64,000 bases of DNA, from NCBI GenBank assembly GCA_965204415.1, contig CBDBEL010000001.1:310001-374000 (forward strand). The letters run 5' to 3'. The notes beneath the pieces are model-generated. The model saw nothing but the letters and a program-made list of their open reading frames with translations, had not been told where the DNA came from and did no database searches. Below, piece after piece: positions 16,192 through 27,404 of the stretch; position 1 is the first letter of the stretch; the number at the start of each line of letters is the position of its first letter. This DNA comes from Aldehydirespirator sp965204415. GTDB taxonomy: Bacteria > Actinomycetota > Acidimicrobiia > Acidimicrobiales > Aldehydirespiratoraceae. Position numbers and translations under genes: made by a program.

Positions 16192-16758
16192 CTAGCCGCG
16201 GCGGCGCTTGCGGTCGGCTGTGATCAGGGCCTCGATCGCCTCCACGGCCCGGTTCAGGTCGTCGTTGACGACTATCTCGTAGCCCATCTCGACGGCCTCG
16301 GCCCGTTCGGAGGCGGTCTTCCTCATCCGGCGGGCGATCGTCTCGGGGTCGTCGCCCCGGACCTCGAGCCGGGTCCGCTGATGCTCCGGGCTGGGAGCGT
16401 CGACGAACACCAGGACCGGGTCGGGCAGAAGCCGCCGAACCTGCCGGCCTCCCCTGACGTCGATCTCTAGCACCACGTCGGATCCCTCCGGAGGGTCCGG
16501 AACCGGGGTGCCCTGCAGGTAGTCGAGGAACTCGACCCACTCGAGGAATCCGCCGGCCGCGATGGCGGCCTCGAAGGTGGCGCGGTCCACGAACCGGTAG
16601 GCGTCGGCCGGTTCCGAGGGCCGGGGGGGACGGGTGGTCCACGACTGCGACAGCCACAGCCGCGGGTCGCGGTCGAGGAGTCGCTCGACGATCGTGCCCT
16701 TGCCCACACCTCCCGGGCCAGAGACGATGATGACGGATCGACCCTCGAGCGAGGTCAC
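16192..16758 (-). CDS. gmk: Guanylate kinase
   Basis: Gmk phosphorylates GMP to GDP. The 188 residues show the P-loop SGPGGVGKGTIV (about 14-25), the GMP-binding SWTTRPPRPSE, the YRFVDRATFE block and FVDAPSPEHQRTRL. It follows mihF, the standard actinobacterial pyrF-mihF-gmk-rpoZ order. Confidence 0.95.
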   Translation of the reverse strand: MTSLEGRSVIIVSGPGGVGKGTIVERLLDRDPRLWLSQSWTTRPPRPSEPADAYRFVDRATFEAAIAAGGFLEWVEFLDYLQGTPVPDPPEGSDVVLEIDVRGGRQVRRLLPDPVLVFVDAPSPEHQRTRLEVRGDDPETIARRMRKTASERAEAVEMGYEIVVNDDLNRAVEAIEALITADRKRRRG

Positions 16759-16825
16759 CCCGCGAGGCTACCGATGCCAGCGCGCCTCGGCCGTATCGAC
16801 CGCTGCGCCAAGGAGCTCTCGTCGA

Positions 16826-17137
16826 TCAGCCGAAGTCTTCGAGCAGCTGACCTCTCTGCCTGTTCCCCAGCCCGCGCAGGCGGCGGCTCTCGGAGATCCC
16901 GATCCGCTCCATCGTCTTGCGTGCCTTCACCTTGCCCACGCCAGGCAGCGACTCGAGCACGGCCAGCACCTTCATCTTGCCGACGGTGTCGTCATCGACG
17001 CGGTCGAGCAGGTCCGACAGGGAGACGTCGCCGGCCTTGAGCTGGGTGCGAAGCTCGGCGCGCTCACGCCGGACCGCGGCGGCCTTGATCAGCGCCTCGC
17101 GGCGAACCTCGTCTGAAATGGAGAAGGGTTGAGCCAT
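16826..17137 (-). CDS. mihF: Actinobacterial integration host factor (mIHF)
   Basis: mIHF is the actinobacterial nucleoid protein unrelated to the two-subunit enterobacterial IHF. The 103-residue product has the N-terminal helix (VRREALIKAAAVRRERAEL) and the C-terminal helix-two-turn-helix with ESLPGVGKVKARKTMERIG and ESRRLRGLGNRQRGQLLE, which binds DNA. ATG 17137 starts MAQPFSI; longer frames are leader. Its place between pyrF and gmk is characteristic. Confidence 0.93.
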   Translation of the reverse strand: MAQPFSISDEVRREALIKAAAVRRERAELRTQLKAGDVSLSDLLDRVDDDTVGKMKVLAVLESLPGVGKVKARKTMERIGISESRRLRGLGNRQRGQLLEDFG

Positions 17138-17225
17138 GGGGTGCGAGATTAGCTGAGTTGTCGCCAACGCGCCAGCAACCCGCGGTGTTCGCTCCAAGCG
17201 CAGGAACTCGCGTTGCCGAGCGTCT

Positions 17226-17903
17226 CTACCGGAGGCTGCGATGCAGGCGCTCGGCCGCCTCCACGGGATCGGCGGCCCTGGTGACGGGCCTGCCCACGAC
17301 CAGCAGGTCCGCTCCGGCCGCCAGCGCCTGTACCGGCGACGCCACCCGCCGCTGGTCGTCCACGGAGTCGCCCGCCAGCCGGATGCCCGGAACGGCCCGG
17401 ATCAGCTCCGGCCGGACGTGGCGGGTCGCGGTCAGGTCGGGGGCGGCGCAGACCACGCCGGCACACCCGGCCTCGAACGCCAGCTCCATGCGGTCGGCCA
17501 CCAGGTCGCGGGTGGCGGCTACCTCGGCCTCGCTGGTGAGAACGGTCACGGCCAGCACTCCCGCGGGGCTGGTCGCGCCCTCGGCCAGCCCTTCGGCGCC
17601 GGCCTGCAGCATCTCGGTCCCGCCGGCGGCGTGAATCGTCAGGTACGACACGCCCAACTCGCCCACGACGCGGGCCGCCCTGGCCACAGTGTTGGGAATG
17701 TCGTGGAGCTTCAGGTCGCAGAAGACGTCGTAGCCGAGGTCGATCATGGCCCCGATGGCCTCGGGGCCCGCAGCCGTGTACAGCTCCAGGCCGATCTTGG
17801 CCACGCGGAAGTGCCCGACGAGGGATCGGGCCAGCCGGGTCGCCGCCACCAAGTCGTCGACGTCGAGCGCGACTGCGAGCCGGTCGCGCACCGTTCCATC
17901 CAT
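17226..17903 (-). CDS. pyrF: Orotidine 5'-phosphate decarboxylase
   Basis: PyrF makes UMP from OMP. The 225-residue product is the E. coli/Bacillus subgroup: LAVALDVDD (9-17), the catalytic FCDLKLHDIPNTV (about 61-73), YLTIHAAGG and VVGRPVTRA. Mycobacteria use a divergent longer PyrF group, so this type argues against a close mycobacterial relative. ATG 17903 has GGAGGAGC about 8 nt upstream. It lies 212 nt from pyrD, separated by a hairpin and a REP-like repeat. Confidence 0.95.
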   Translation of the reverse strand: MDGTVRDRLAVALDVDDLVAATRLARSLVGHFRVAKIGLELYTAAGPEAIGAMIDLGYDVFCDLKLHDIPNTVARAARVVGELGVSYLTIHAAGGTEMLQAGAEGLAEGATSPAGVLAVTVLTSEAEVAATRDLVADRMELAFEAGCAGVVCAAPDLTATRHVRPELIRAVPGIRLAGDSVDDQRRVASPVQALAAGADLLVVGRPVTRAADPVEAAERLHRSLR

Positions 17904-17975
17904 CGCCTGCTCCTCCATGCCTCGATTCTTCCCTACGGCGCCGGCCATCCCCTCATTAGAAGCTCCTAGAGGCCG

Positions 17976-17996
17976 AGCGGATAGACCCGATCCGCT
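17976..17996. other. Perfect 7-bp hairpin between pyrD and pyrF
   Basis: AGCGGAT, a 7-nt loop, then ATCCGCT form a perfect stem 73 nt upstream of pyrF. No U-tract follows on either strand, so it is a weak terminator candidate at best; it may be a processing or attenuation structure in the pyr transcript. Confidence 0.4.
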
Positions 17997-18029
17997 GGTC
18001 AGCGTCACGATATGCGTAGCGAGGCCGTG

Positions 18030-18068
18030 GCCCGAGCGGCCCGTTAGCGCAGCGAACAAGAGCGGGAA
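18030..18068 (+). repeat. 39-nt REP-like repeat, copy 1
   Basis: This is a copy of the dispersed sequence beginning GCCCGAGCGGCCCG and ending AACAAGAGCGGGAA. It lies in the pyrD-pyrF gap. The match with copy 3 of the 39517 cluster extends about 20 nt further downstream, so the mobile unit may be longer than the 39-nt core. Confidence 0.75.
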
Positions 18069-18115
18069 TGACACCGCCGCAACGCGAGACGCTGGCGAGC
18101 AATCCGCGCACGTTC

Positions 18116-19048
18116 TTAATTCGGCCCCTGGTGGGCTGCTCCGATCAGCTCGGACAGGCTGGCCACATCGTTGCTGTCGCACCACTGCTGAAGCTCGGCC
18201 AGCACTTTCCACGGAGCCCGGGGGTCGGCGAAGATGGCCGTGCCCACCTGCACCGCCGACGCGCCGGCCATCAGCATCTCGACAGCATCCGCTCCGCTGG
18301 CCACCCCGCCCACACCGACGATGGGCACCTCCGGGAGCGCCTCGTGAACGTCGTAGACGGCCCGGACCGCCACCGGATGCAGCGCCGCACCGCTCACACC
18401 GCCTCGCCGGCCGCCGAGGGCGGGGCGCCGCTTGCCGATGTCGATGACTAGCCCCGACAGCGTGTTGGTCAGGACCGCCGCCTCTGCCCCGCCCCGCACC
18501 GCGGCCGCGGCCACAGCCACCAACTCTGGAGTGTTGGGACTGAGCTTGGCCCAGCGGGGGCGTCCGCAACCGGCGGTGGCGGCCAGCACGGCCTCGGTCG
18601 CCTCCGCCGAGTGGGCGAACATCCGCATGCCGTCCTCGGTGTTGGGGCACGACACGTTCACCTCGACCGCCACGATCTGGGCAGGCCCGGCGGCCAGCAG
18701 CTCGGCGGCGCGGCGGTAGGCGTCGACGGTGTCGCCCCAGATGCTGGCCACCACATCGGCGCCTTCGTCGATTAGGGCGGGCAGGTCCTCGTCGAGCCAG
18801 GCGGCCACCCCCGGTCCCTGGAGTCCGACGCTGTTGATCATCCCCGCCGCGGGCGAGCTCAGTGGGTGCAGCCTGGGCGGCGGGTTGCCCGGCCAGGGTC
18901 CGGCGCTGAGCGACTTCACCACCACTGCGCCGAGATCGCTCAGCGGACCGTAGGGCGCCAGCTCGGCTCCGTGGCCCGACGCGCCCGACGCGGTCATGAC
19001 CGGTGCTCGCAGCGCAACGCTGCCAACGCGGGTAGCCAGGTCGACCAT
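18116..19048 (-). CDS. pyrD: Dihydroorotate dehydrogenase, class 1B-type catalytic subunit
   Basis: PyrD oxidises dihydroorotate to orotate. The 310-residue sequence follows the class 1B pattern: PVMTASGASGHG, GPWPGNPPPRL, SPAAGMINSVGLQGPG, and NVSCPNTEDG with the catalytic Cys near 134, where class 2 enzymes have Ser. Class 1B enzymes normally work with PyrK, an FAD/2Fe-2S electron-transfer protein usually encoded next door. Here carB ends at 19049 and pyrD starts at 19048 with no pyrK between or nearby. Confidence 0.92.
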   Translation of the reverse strand: MVDLATRVGSVALRAPVMTASGASGHGAELAPYGPLSDLGAVVVKSLSAGPWPGNPPPRLHPLSSPAAGMINSVGLQGPGVAAWLDEDLPALIDEGADVVASIWGDTVDAYRRAAELLAAGPAQIVAVEVNVSCPNTEDGMRMFAHSAEATEAVLAATAGCGRPRWAKLSPNTPELVAVAAAAVRGGAEAAVLTNTLSGLVIDIGKRRPALGGRRGGVSGAALHPVAVRAVYDVHEALPEVPIVGVGGVASGADAVEMLMAGASAVQVGTAIFADPRAPWKVLAELQQWCDSNDVASLSELIGAAHQGPN

Positions 19049-22379
<3,331 letters not shown>

Positions 22380-22393
<14 letters not shown>

Positions 22394-22475
22394 GGCAGCT
22401 GACTCCCCCGGTCTCGTCCATCCCGTCACGCCGCGGCACGGCCGCTGACTCCCCCGGTCTCGTCCATCCCGTCAC
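22380..22475 (-). repeat. 46-nt tandem duplication of the carA/carB junction with a 31-codon mini-ORF
   Basis: Copies at 22381-22426 and 22427-22472 differ at only two positions, and a partial third runs into the carA 3' end. Each contains a GTG followed by a GGGGGAG Shine-Dalgarno-like box. The first GTG (22475) overlaps the carA stop and opens a 31-codon frame ending at 22380; the second (22429) is in frame with carB. The duplication has moved the original overlap away from carB but doubled its ribosome-binding sequence. Confidence 0.85.
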
Positions 22476-23557
22476 GCCGCGGCACGGCAGCGGTCCATCA
22501 TCTCGGCGAAGTGGGCGAAGTGGTGCCGGGCATCGTGGGGCCCCGGACCGGCCTCGGGGTGGTACTGGACGCCGAAGGCGGCCTCGCCGTCGACCGTAAG
22601 GCCCTCGACGGAGTCGTCGTTGAGGCACACGTGGGTCTCGGTCACGTCGGGCACCGACCCGGCCTCCACCGCGAAGTTGTGGTTCTGGCTGGTGATCTCT
22701 ATGCGACCGGTGGCGGTGCAGCGGACGGGAACATTGCCGCCGTGGTGGCCGAAGCGCATCTTGAAGGTGCGTCCGCCCAGCGACAGCGCCAGCAGCTGGT
22801 GGCCCAGGCAGATCCCGAAGACCGGAACCTCGCCGACGAGGCTCCGCAGCGCCTCGATCACGGGACCGGCCAGTTGCGGGTCGCCGGGCCCGTTGCTGAG
22901 GAACACGCCGTGGGGACCCGACGCCAGCACCTCGGCCGCGGGCGTGTGTGCGGGCACGACGGTCACGGTGGCCAGCTCCTGCAGGCAGCTCAGGATGGTG
23001 GACTTGATGCCGAGGTCGTAGGCCACCACCCGGCGGGGTCCGGTGCCCACGGTGTAGGGGTAGTCGGTGGTGACCTCGCTTACCAGATCGACGCCGCTGG
23101 TACCGGGCTCGGCTCGCGCCGCCGCCAGCAGCGAGGTCTCGTCGGCGGTGCCGAACGCGCCGGGCATGGCCCCGGCGTCGCGTATGTGGCGGGTGAGCCT
23201 GCGGGTGTCGATGCCGGTGATGGCGGGCACGCCGTGGTGGCGCAGGTAGCCGTCGAGGCTGCCGGTGGCCCGCCAGCTGCTCGGTCTCCGGGCCAGGTCC
23301 CGCACGATCACGCCCCGGCAGTGCGGGCGAGCCGACTCCGAGTCGGACTCGCTGGTGCCGTAGTTGCCGATGTGGGGATACGTGAACGCGATCATCTGGC
23401 CCGCGTAGGACGGATCGGAGATCACTTCCTGGTACCCGCTCATGACCGTGTTGAACACGACCTCGCCGGAGGCGACCGCGGCCGGGGCCCCGACGGCCTC
23501 ACCCTCGAACACCTCCCCGTCGCTCAGCACCAGCAGGGCCGGTTCCGGCGCGGTCAT
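22472..23557 (-). CDS. carA: Carbamoyl phosphate synthase small (glutaminase) subunit
   Basis: CarA hydrolyses glutamine and passes ammonia to CarB. The 361 residues contain the N-terminal CPSase domain (LVLSDGEVFEGEAVGA, FNTVMSGYQEVISDPSYAGQ) and the class I amidotransferase domain with the nucleophile Cys near 250 in FGICLGHQLLALSLGG and the His-Glu pair in QYHPEAGPGPHD. ATG 23557 overlaps the stop of the last junction mini-ORF after pyrC. Confidence 0.95.
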   Translation of the reverse strand: MTAPEPALLVLSDGEVFEGEAVGAPAAVASGEVVFNTVMSGYQEVISDPSYAGQMIAFTYPHIGNYGTSESDSESARPHCRGVIVRDLARRPSSWRATGSLDGYLRHHGVPAITGIDTRRLTRHIRDAGAMPGAFGTADETSLLAAARAEPGTSGVDLVSEVTTDYPYTVGTGPRRVVAYDLGIKSTILSCLQELATVTVVPAHTPAAEVLASGPHGVFLSNGPGDPQLAGPVIEALRSLVGEVPVFGICLGHQLLALSLGGRTFKMRFGHHGGNVPVRCTATGRIEITSQNHNFAVEAGSVPDVTETHVCLNDDSVEGLTVDGEAAFGVQYHPEAGPGPHDARHHFAHFAEMMDRCRAAA

Positions 23558-23657
23558 CTCTGCGGCTCGCCGTCGATCACCACCGGCTCCCCGTCCAGCC
23601 CGTTCATCGTTGCGGCTCGCCGTCGATCACCACCGGCTCCCCGTCCAGCCCGTTCAT
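23554..23657 (-). repeat. 50-nt tandem repeat at the pyrC/carA junction with two identical 17-codon mini-ORFs
   Basis: The last 50 nt of the pyrC end are repeated so that nearly three copies stand in a row (units 23558-23607 and 23608-23657, then the pyrC end itself). Each copy ends in ATGA. The result is pyrC stop/ATG, MNGLDGEPVVIDGEPQR, stop/ATG, the same 17 residues again, stop/ATG of carA. The peptide is a copy of the PyrC C-terminus (LLDGEPVVIDGEPQR). Confidence 0.9.
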
Positions 23658-24991
23658 CGTTGCGGCTCGCCGTCGATCACCACCGGCTCCCCGTCCAGCA
23701 GGGTGTGGCGGACCCGGCCCCGCAGCGTCCGCCCCTCGTACGGGGTGTTGCGGCTCGGGCTGGCCATGGCCGCGCCCGACACTGTCCAGGTCGCCTGGGG
23801 GTCGATCACGCACAGGTTGGCCGGCGCTCCGGGCACGACCGGCCCGCCGTGTTGGTCGTCGATGGCGGCGACCGCGGCCGGCTGCCACGACATGAGGGCC
23901 AGAAGCTGCTCGACGGGCAGGTCCAGTTCGGTGAACGTCAACCCGACAGCCGTCTCCAGCCCCAGCATCCCCGGCGGGGCCGAGTCGAACGGCCGCTCCT
24001 TGTCGGTGCTGGTGTGTGGGGCGTGGTCGGTGGCGATGGCGTCGATGGTCCCGTCGGCCAGCCCGGCCCGGATGGCGGCGACGTCGTCGTCGGGGCGCAG
24101 CGGCGGGTGGACCTTGAAGACGGTGTCGTAGCCGGCGCAGCAGGCGTCGGTGAGCGTGAAGTGGTGGGTGGTGGCCTCCGCGGTCACCGGCAGGCCGGCC
24201 TCCTTGGCCGCCCGCACCATGGCCACCGACCCGGCCGTGGACAGGTGCTGGAAGTGGACTCTGGACCCGGTGAGGCGGGACAGGGCGATGTCGCGCATGA
24301 CCATCAGCTCCTCAGCCTCCGACGGCTGACCGCCCAGGCCCAGCCGGCTCGACCAGGCGCCCTCGTGCATGTGCCCGCCCGCGCTGAGCTCTGCCACCTC
24401 GCAGTGCTGGGCCAGCACGATCCGGCGCCCGCCCGCGAGGTGGTCCAAGCCACCGGCGTACTCCAGGGCTCGGCGCATGACCTGGGCGTCCTGCACGCCG
24501 TCGCCGTCGTCGGTGAAGATCCGCACCCCGAGTCGCACCAGCTCGGCCATGGGGGCGAGCTCGGCGCCCCGGCGCCCCACGGTGATCGCGGCCGTGGGAT
24601 ACACGTCGCAGCAGGCCGCCGCGCCGAGTTCCTGAACCTCGCGCACCACCGCTGCGCAGTCCATCGTCGGGTTGGTGTTGGGCATGGCAACCACCGCGGT
24701 GAAGCCTCCTAGGGCCGCCCCCCTGGCACCGGTTTCGATGGTCTCGGCGTCCTCGCGGCCCGGCTGGCGCAGATGGGCGTGCAGGTCGACGAGCCCCGGC
24801 GCGACGATGCAGCCGGAGGCGTCGAGCGTGCGGTTGACGGCCGGGCCGTCGTCGGCGTCGGGACCGACTGCGGTGACCCGGCCGTCGGCCACGAGCACGT
24901 CGGCGCGGCGGCTGCCCGTCGAGTCCACCACGGTCCCGCCCCGTATGGCGACCGTGCCGAGCGGCGCCACGGCGGCGAGCCGGGCGCTCAT
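23654..24991 (-). CDS. pyrC: Dihydroorotase, class I
   Basis: PyrC cyclises carbamoyl aspartate. The 445-residue amidohydrolase has the metal site DLHAHLRQPGREDAETIETG near residue 64, NTNPTMD, and the downstream metal and catalytic residues in QHCEV, FQHLST and TDHAPHT. ATG 24991 overlaps the pyrB stop (ATGA at 24988-24991). Its 3' end is the source of the junction repeat before carA. Confidence 0.95.
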   Translation of the reverse strand: MSARLAAVAPLGTVAIRGGTVVDSTGSRRADVLVADGRVTAVGPDADDGPAVNRTLDASGCIVAPGLVDLHAHLRQPGREDAETIETGARGAALGGFTAVVAMPNTNPTMDCAAVVREVQELGAAACCDVYPTAAITVGRRGAELAPMAELVRLGVRIFTDDGDGVQDAQVMRRALEYAGGLDHLAGGRRIVLAQHCEVAELSAGGHMHEGAWSSRLGLGGQPSEAEELMVMRDIALSRLTGSRVHFQHLSTAGSVAMVRAAKEAGLPVTAEATTHHFTLTDACCAGYDTVFKVHPPLRPDDDVAAIRAGLADGTIDAIATDHAPHTSTDKERPFDSAPPGMLGLETAVGLTFTELDLPVEQLLALMSWQPAAVAAIDDQHGGPVVPGAPANLCVIDPQATWTVSGAAMASPSRNTPYEGRTLRGRVRHTLLDGEPVVIDGEPQR

Positions 24992-25959
24992 GCCGCCATC
25001 TCCTTGTGCCCCTCGGCCTGGTCGAGGCCCGAGCCGAGGAGCAGGAACAGCACCGCCATGCGCACGGCCACGCCGTTGGCGACCTGCTCGGTGATCACTG
25101 CGTTGGGCCGGTCGGCCACGTCGCCGTCGATCTCCACGCCCCGGTTCATGGGGCCGGGGTGCATGATGAGGGCGCCGTCGGCGAGGCGGTCGGCCCGGGA
25201 CGAGTCGAGGCCGTACTCGGCCCGGAACTCCCTCAACGAGGGAACCAGGGCGCTGGCCTGGCGTTCGAGCTGCATTCTCAGCAGGTAGCAGATGTCGGTC
25301 TGGCCGAGGATGGAATCGAAGTCGTGGGTGACGGTCACCGGCCACCCGTCGAGGCTGGAGGGCAGCAGTGGAGGTGGGGCCACCAGCGTGACCTCGGCGC
25401 CCATGGCCGCGAATGCGAGCACGTCGGAGCGGGCCACCCGGGAGTGGAGGATGTCGCCGACGATGGCCACCCGGGCGCCGTCGAGATCGCCGAGGCGGCT
25501 CCGGGCGGTGTACAGGTCGAGCAGCGCCTGGGTCGGATGCTCGTGGCGGCCGTCGCCGGCGTTGATGACCGAGGCGTCGATCCAGTCCCCCACCCGGTGG
25601 GGCACCCCGGCACAGGAGTGGCGCACGACGATCGCGTCTATGCCCATGGCGTCGATAGTCTGCACGGTGTCGCGCACCGACTCGCCCTTGTTCACCGACG
25701 ACGAGCGGACGGTGAAGTTCAAGGTGTCGGCCGAGAGCTGCTTGGCGGCCGCCTCGAACGACAGCCGGGTGCGGGTGCTGTCCTCGTAGAACAGCCAGGC
25801 CACCGTCTTTCCCCGCAGGGCCGGGACCCGCGGGATGGCCCGCTCGCTCACCTCCGCGAACGATTCGGTGAGTTCGAGGATGCGTTCCAGGTCGGGACGC
25901 ACCAGGTCGTTGATCGACAGCAGGTGCTGCCGCGGCCGGTCGCGGCCTGACGGGCTCAT
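24988..25959 (-). CDS. pyrB: Aspartate carbamoyltransferase catalytic subunit
   Basis: PyrB condenses carbamoyl phosphate and aspartate. The 323 residues carry the carbamoyl-phosphate loop STRTRLSFE (61-69), KGES, HPTQALLDL near 144 and HPGPMNRG. No pyrI regulatory subunit is present, as in other pyrR-type operons. ATG 25959 follows CAGGAGC. Confidence 0.95.
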   Translation of the reverse strand: MSPSGRDRPRQHLLSINDLVRPDLERILELTESFAEVSERAIPRVPALRGKTVAWLFYEDSTRTRLSFEAAAKQLSADTLNFTVRSSSVNKGESVRDTVQTIDAMGIDAIVVRHSCAGVPHRVGDWIDASVINAGDGRHEHPTQALLDLYTARSRLGDLDGARVAIVGDILHSRVARSDVLAFAAMGAEVTLVAPPPLLPSSLDGWPVTVTHDFDSILGQTDICYLLRMQLERQASALVPSLREFRAEYGLDSSRADRLADGALIMHPGPMNRGVEIDGDVADRPNAVITEQVANGVAVRMAVLFLLLGSGLDQAEGHKEMAA

Positions 25960-25987
25960 GCGATTGCTCCTGTGCGGGTGGCGCGGC

Positions 25988-26554
25988 TCATTCCAGCTCC
26001 CCCAGATACACCCCGTCGGGGCCCACATCGACCATCTCGGACCGGCTCGTGGGGAGGTTCTTGCCGACGTAGTCGGGTCGGATCGGCAGCTCCCGATGGC
26101 CCCGGTCCACCATCACCGCCAACTGCACCGCCCGGGGCCGGCCCCAGCTGTGCAGAGCATCGAGGGCGGCCCGCACAGTGCGGCCGGTGAACAGGACATC
26201 GTCGGTGAGCACGACCACCCGGCCGTCGAGGTCGCCGGGAATGTCGGTTACCGCCTGGGGCAGCACGGGCCGCAGGCCGATGTCGTCGCGGTGCAGGGCC
26301 ACGTCGAGCGAGCCCACAGGCACCAGCGTGCCTTCAATCTCCGACAGAGTCTCGGCGATGCGGTGGGCGATGGGGACGCCGCCGGTCTGCAGGCCGATCA
26401 CGATCAGGTCCTGCGTGCCGTGGTTGCGCTCGATCACCTCATGGGTCATCCGCCGGACGGCCCGCTCCACGTCGTCGACGGTCATGACCTGGGTCCGCGC
26501 CCGGAACGTGCCGCTGGTGTGGGGCACCGTGAAGCGGCGTTCTCGTTCGGCCAT
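25988..26554 (-). CDS. pyrR: PyrR bifunctional regulator / uracil phosphoribosyltransferase
   Basis: PyrR binds pyr mRNA in response to UMP and has uracil phosphoribosyltransferase activity. The PRPP motif VVVLTDDVLFTGRTVRAAL lies near 111-129, and the N-terminal DDVERAVRRMTHEVIERN and LQTGGVPIA are typical. Two adjacent ATGs exist (26557, 26554); the second is preferred because GGGGAGG (26560-26566) is then 5 nt away. The PyrR-binding RNA loop lies just upstream, implying autoregulation of the whole operon. Confidence 0.95.
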   Translation of the reverse strand: MAERERRFTVPHTSGTFRARTQVMTVDDVERAVRRMTHEVIERNHGTQDLIVIGLQTGGVPIAHRIAETLSEIEGTLVPVGSLDVALHRDDIGLRPVLPQAVTDIPGDLDGRVVVLTDDVLFTGRTVRAALDALHSWGRPRAVQLAVMVDRGHRELPIRPDYVGKNLPTSRSEMVDVGPDGVYLGELE

Positions 26555-26569
26555 CATGTCCTCCCCGTT

Positions 26570-26587
26570 CGGGCCTCACCGGACCCG
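26570..26587 (-). promoter_or_regulatory. PyrR-binding RNA hairpin upstream of the pyrR RBS
   Basis: Read on the minus strand, this is CGGGTCCGGTGAGGCCCG. It folds into a 6-bp stem (CGGGUC/GGCCCG with one U-G pair) and a CGGUGA hexaloop. The core UCCNGNGAGG matches the known PyrR-binding loop consensus exactly. The Shine-Dalgarno GGGGAGG begins only 3 nt downstream, so PyrR binding would block ribosomes, the translational mode described for mycobacterial PyrR. No separate antiterminator and terminator pair is visible. Confidence 0.8.
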
Positions 26588-26676
26588 TTTCACGGTCGGG
26601 AGGCGACGGTATCACCGCTCGCACCAGACCGCGCGCATGGCGTTTTCAGGTGCTCTGACTTGGCTGTTCGTCGGCG

Positions 26677-26757
26677 CTACGTGAGAACTTCGACGCGCAA
26701 ACCCTCAATCCTCAGCGCTTCCTCTAGGCGGAGCGAGGCCACCGACAGGAACACATC
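26677..26757 (-). pseudogene. Fragment of a paralog of the 27401-27928 gene
   Basis: The minus-strand reading VFLSVASLRLEEALRIEGLRVEVLT aligns with VHLSVASPSLEEALRTEGLSVEV in the intact gene 27401-27928. Only about 25 codons are recognisable. The fragment abuts and seems to have replaced the 5' part of the hicA remnant, so it records a past insertion or recombination. Confidence 0.55.
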
Positions 26758-26853
26758 GGAGACCGGTTCACTACGCTGAAGCGCGGCGAACTGCCGAAGG
26801 GCATGCTGGCGGCAATGCTGCGGCAACTCGGTATCGACGGCAAGGAGTTCTGA
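26737..26853 (+). pseudogene. hicA toxin remnant (C-terminal part only)
   Basis: In the frame ending TGA 26851-26853 the reading FTTLKRGELPKGMLAAMLRQLGIDGKEF matches the HicA C-terminal half (the ELPKGTLRSILKQAG-like helix). An in-frame TAG lies at 26725-26727 and the first half of the gene, including the catalytic His region, is missing. It ends 3 nt before hicB, the usual hicAB order. Confidence 0.65.
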
Positions 26854-26856
26854 TCC

Positions 26857-27285
26857 GTGATCTACGCGTATCCGTGCGAAGTCGCCTCGGATGACGGCGG
26901 CGAACTGGTCGTCACATTCCCCGATGTGCCTGAGGCCATCACCGGCGGACAGAACCGCTCCGAGGCGCTGAGGCTCGCCGCCGACGCCCTCAGCGCTGCG
27001 CTTGCTGGATACGTCCACGATCAGAGAGACATCCCCCGACCCAGCACTGCCTTCCAGGACCATGAAATCGTTGCCGTGCCGGCGGTCATGACCGCCAAGC
27101 TCGCCCTCTACTCGGCCATGCGTTCCCAGAACATCACCAAGTCTGAGCTAGCCCGCCGGCTCGGCCTCCGCCAGTCGGCGATCCAGAAGCTGACAGACCC
27201 CGACAGCCAATCTCGCATCGGCCAACTGCACGCAGCCCTCGACGCGGTCGGATGCCAACTGGTCATCGACGTCACAGCGGCCTGA
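26857..27285 (+). CDS. hicB: HicB-family antitoxin, orphaned
   Basis: The 142-residue protein has an N-terminal HicB partial-RNase-H-like fold (MIYAYPCEVASDDGGELVVTF, FPDVPEAITGG) and a C-terminal helix-turn-helix (ITKSELARRLGLRQSAIQKL, about 98-117) for operator binding. The GTG start lies 3 nt after the truncated hicA. With its toxin broken, it probably survives as a solitary DNA-binding protein or is in decay. Confidence 0.8.
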   Translation: MIYAYPCEVASDDGGELVVTFPDVPEAITGGQNRSEALRLAADALSAALAGYVHDQRDIPRPSTAFQDHEIVAVPAVMTAKLALYSAMRSQNITKSELARRLGLRQSAIQKLTDPDSQSRIGQLHAALDAVGCQLVIDVTAA

Positions 27286-27299
27286 CCCCTCGCGCGGTG

Positions 27300-27404
27300 T
27301 CACCGGTAGCCGCGATCCGCCAGACGCTCGGTGCTCAGGCAGCGCCGAGCCGCGTCGTCGTACAGCAGGGCCCGGACCGCAGCCGAGGCGTCAATGACGA
27401 TCAC
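27300..27404 (-). pseudogene. PIN-domain (VapC-like) toxin, truncated after 34 codons
   Basis: The reading begins VIVIDASAAVRALLYDDAARRC, the classical PIN N-terminus with its first catalytic Asp, and continues STERLADRGYR before a stop. About 90-100 residues containing the other acidic ligands are missing. The GTG start overlaps the stop of the upstream unknown gene (GTGA). It converges on hicB 14 nt away, so the 3' part was probably lost when hicAB was joined here. Confidence 0.6.
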
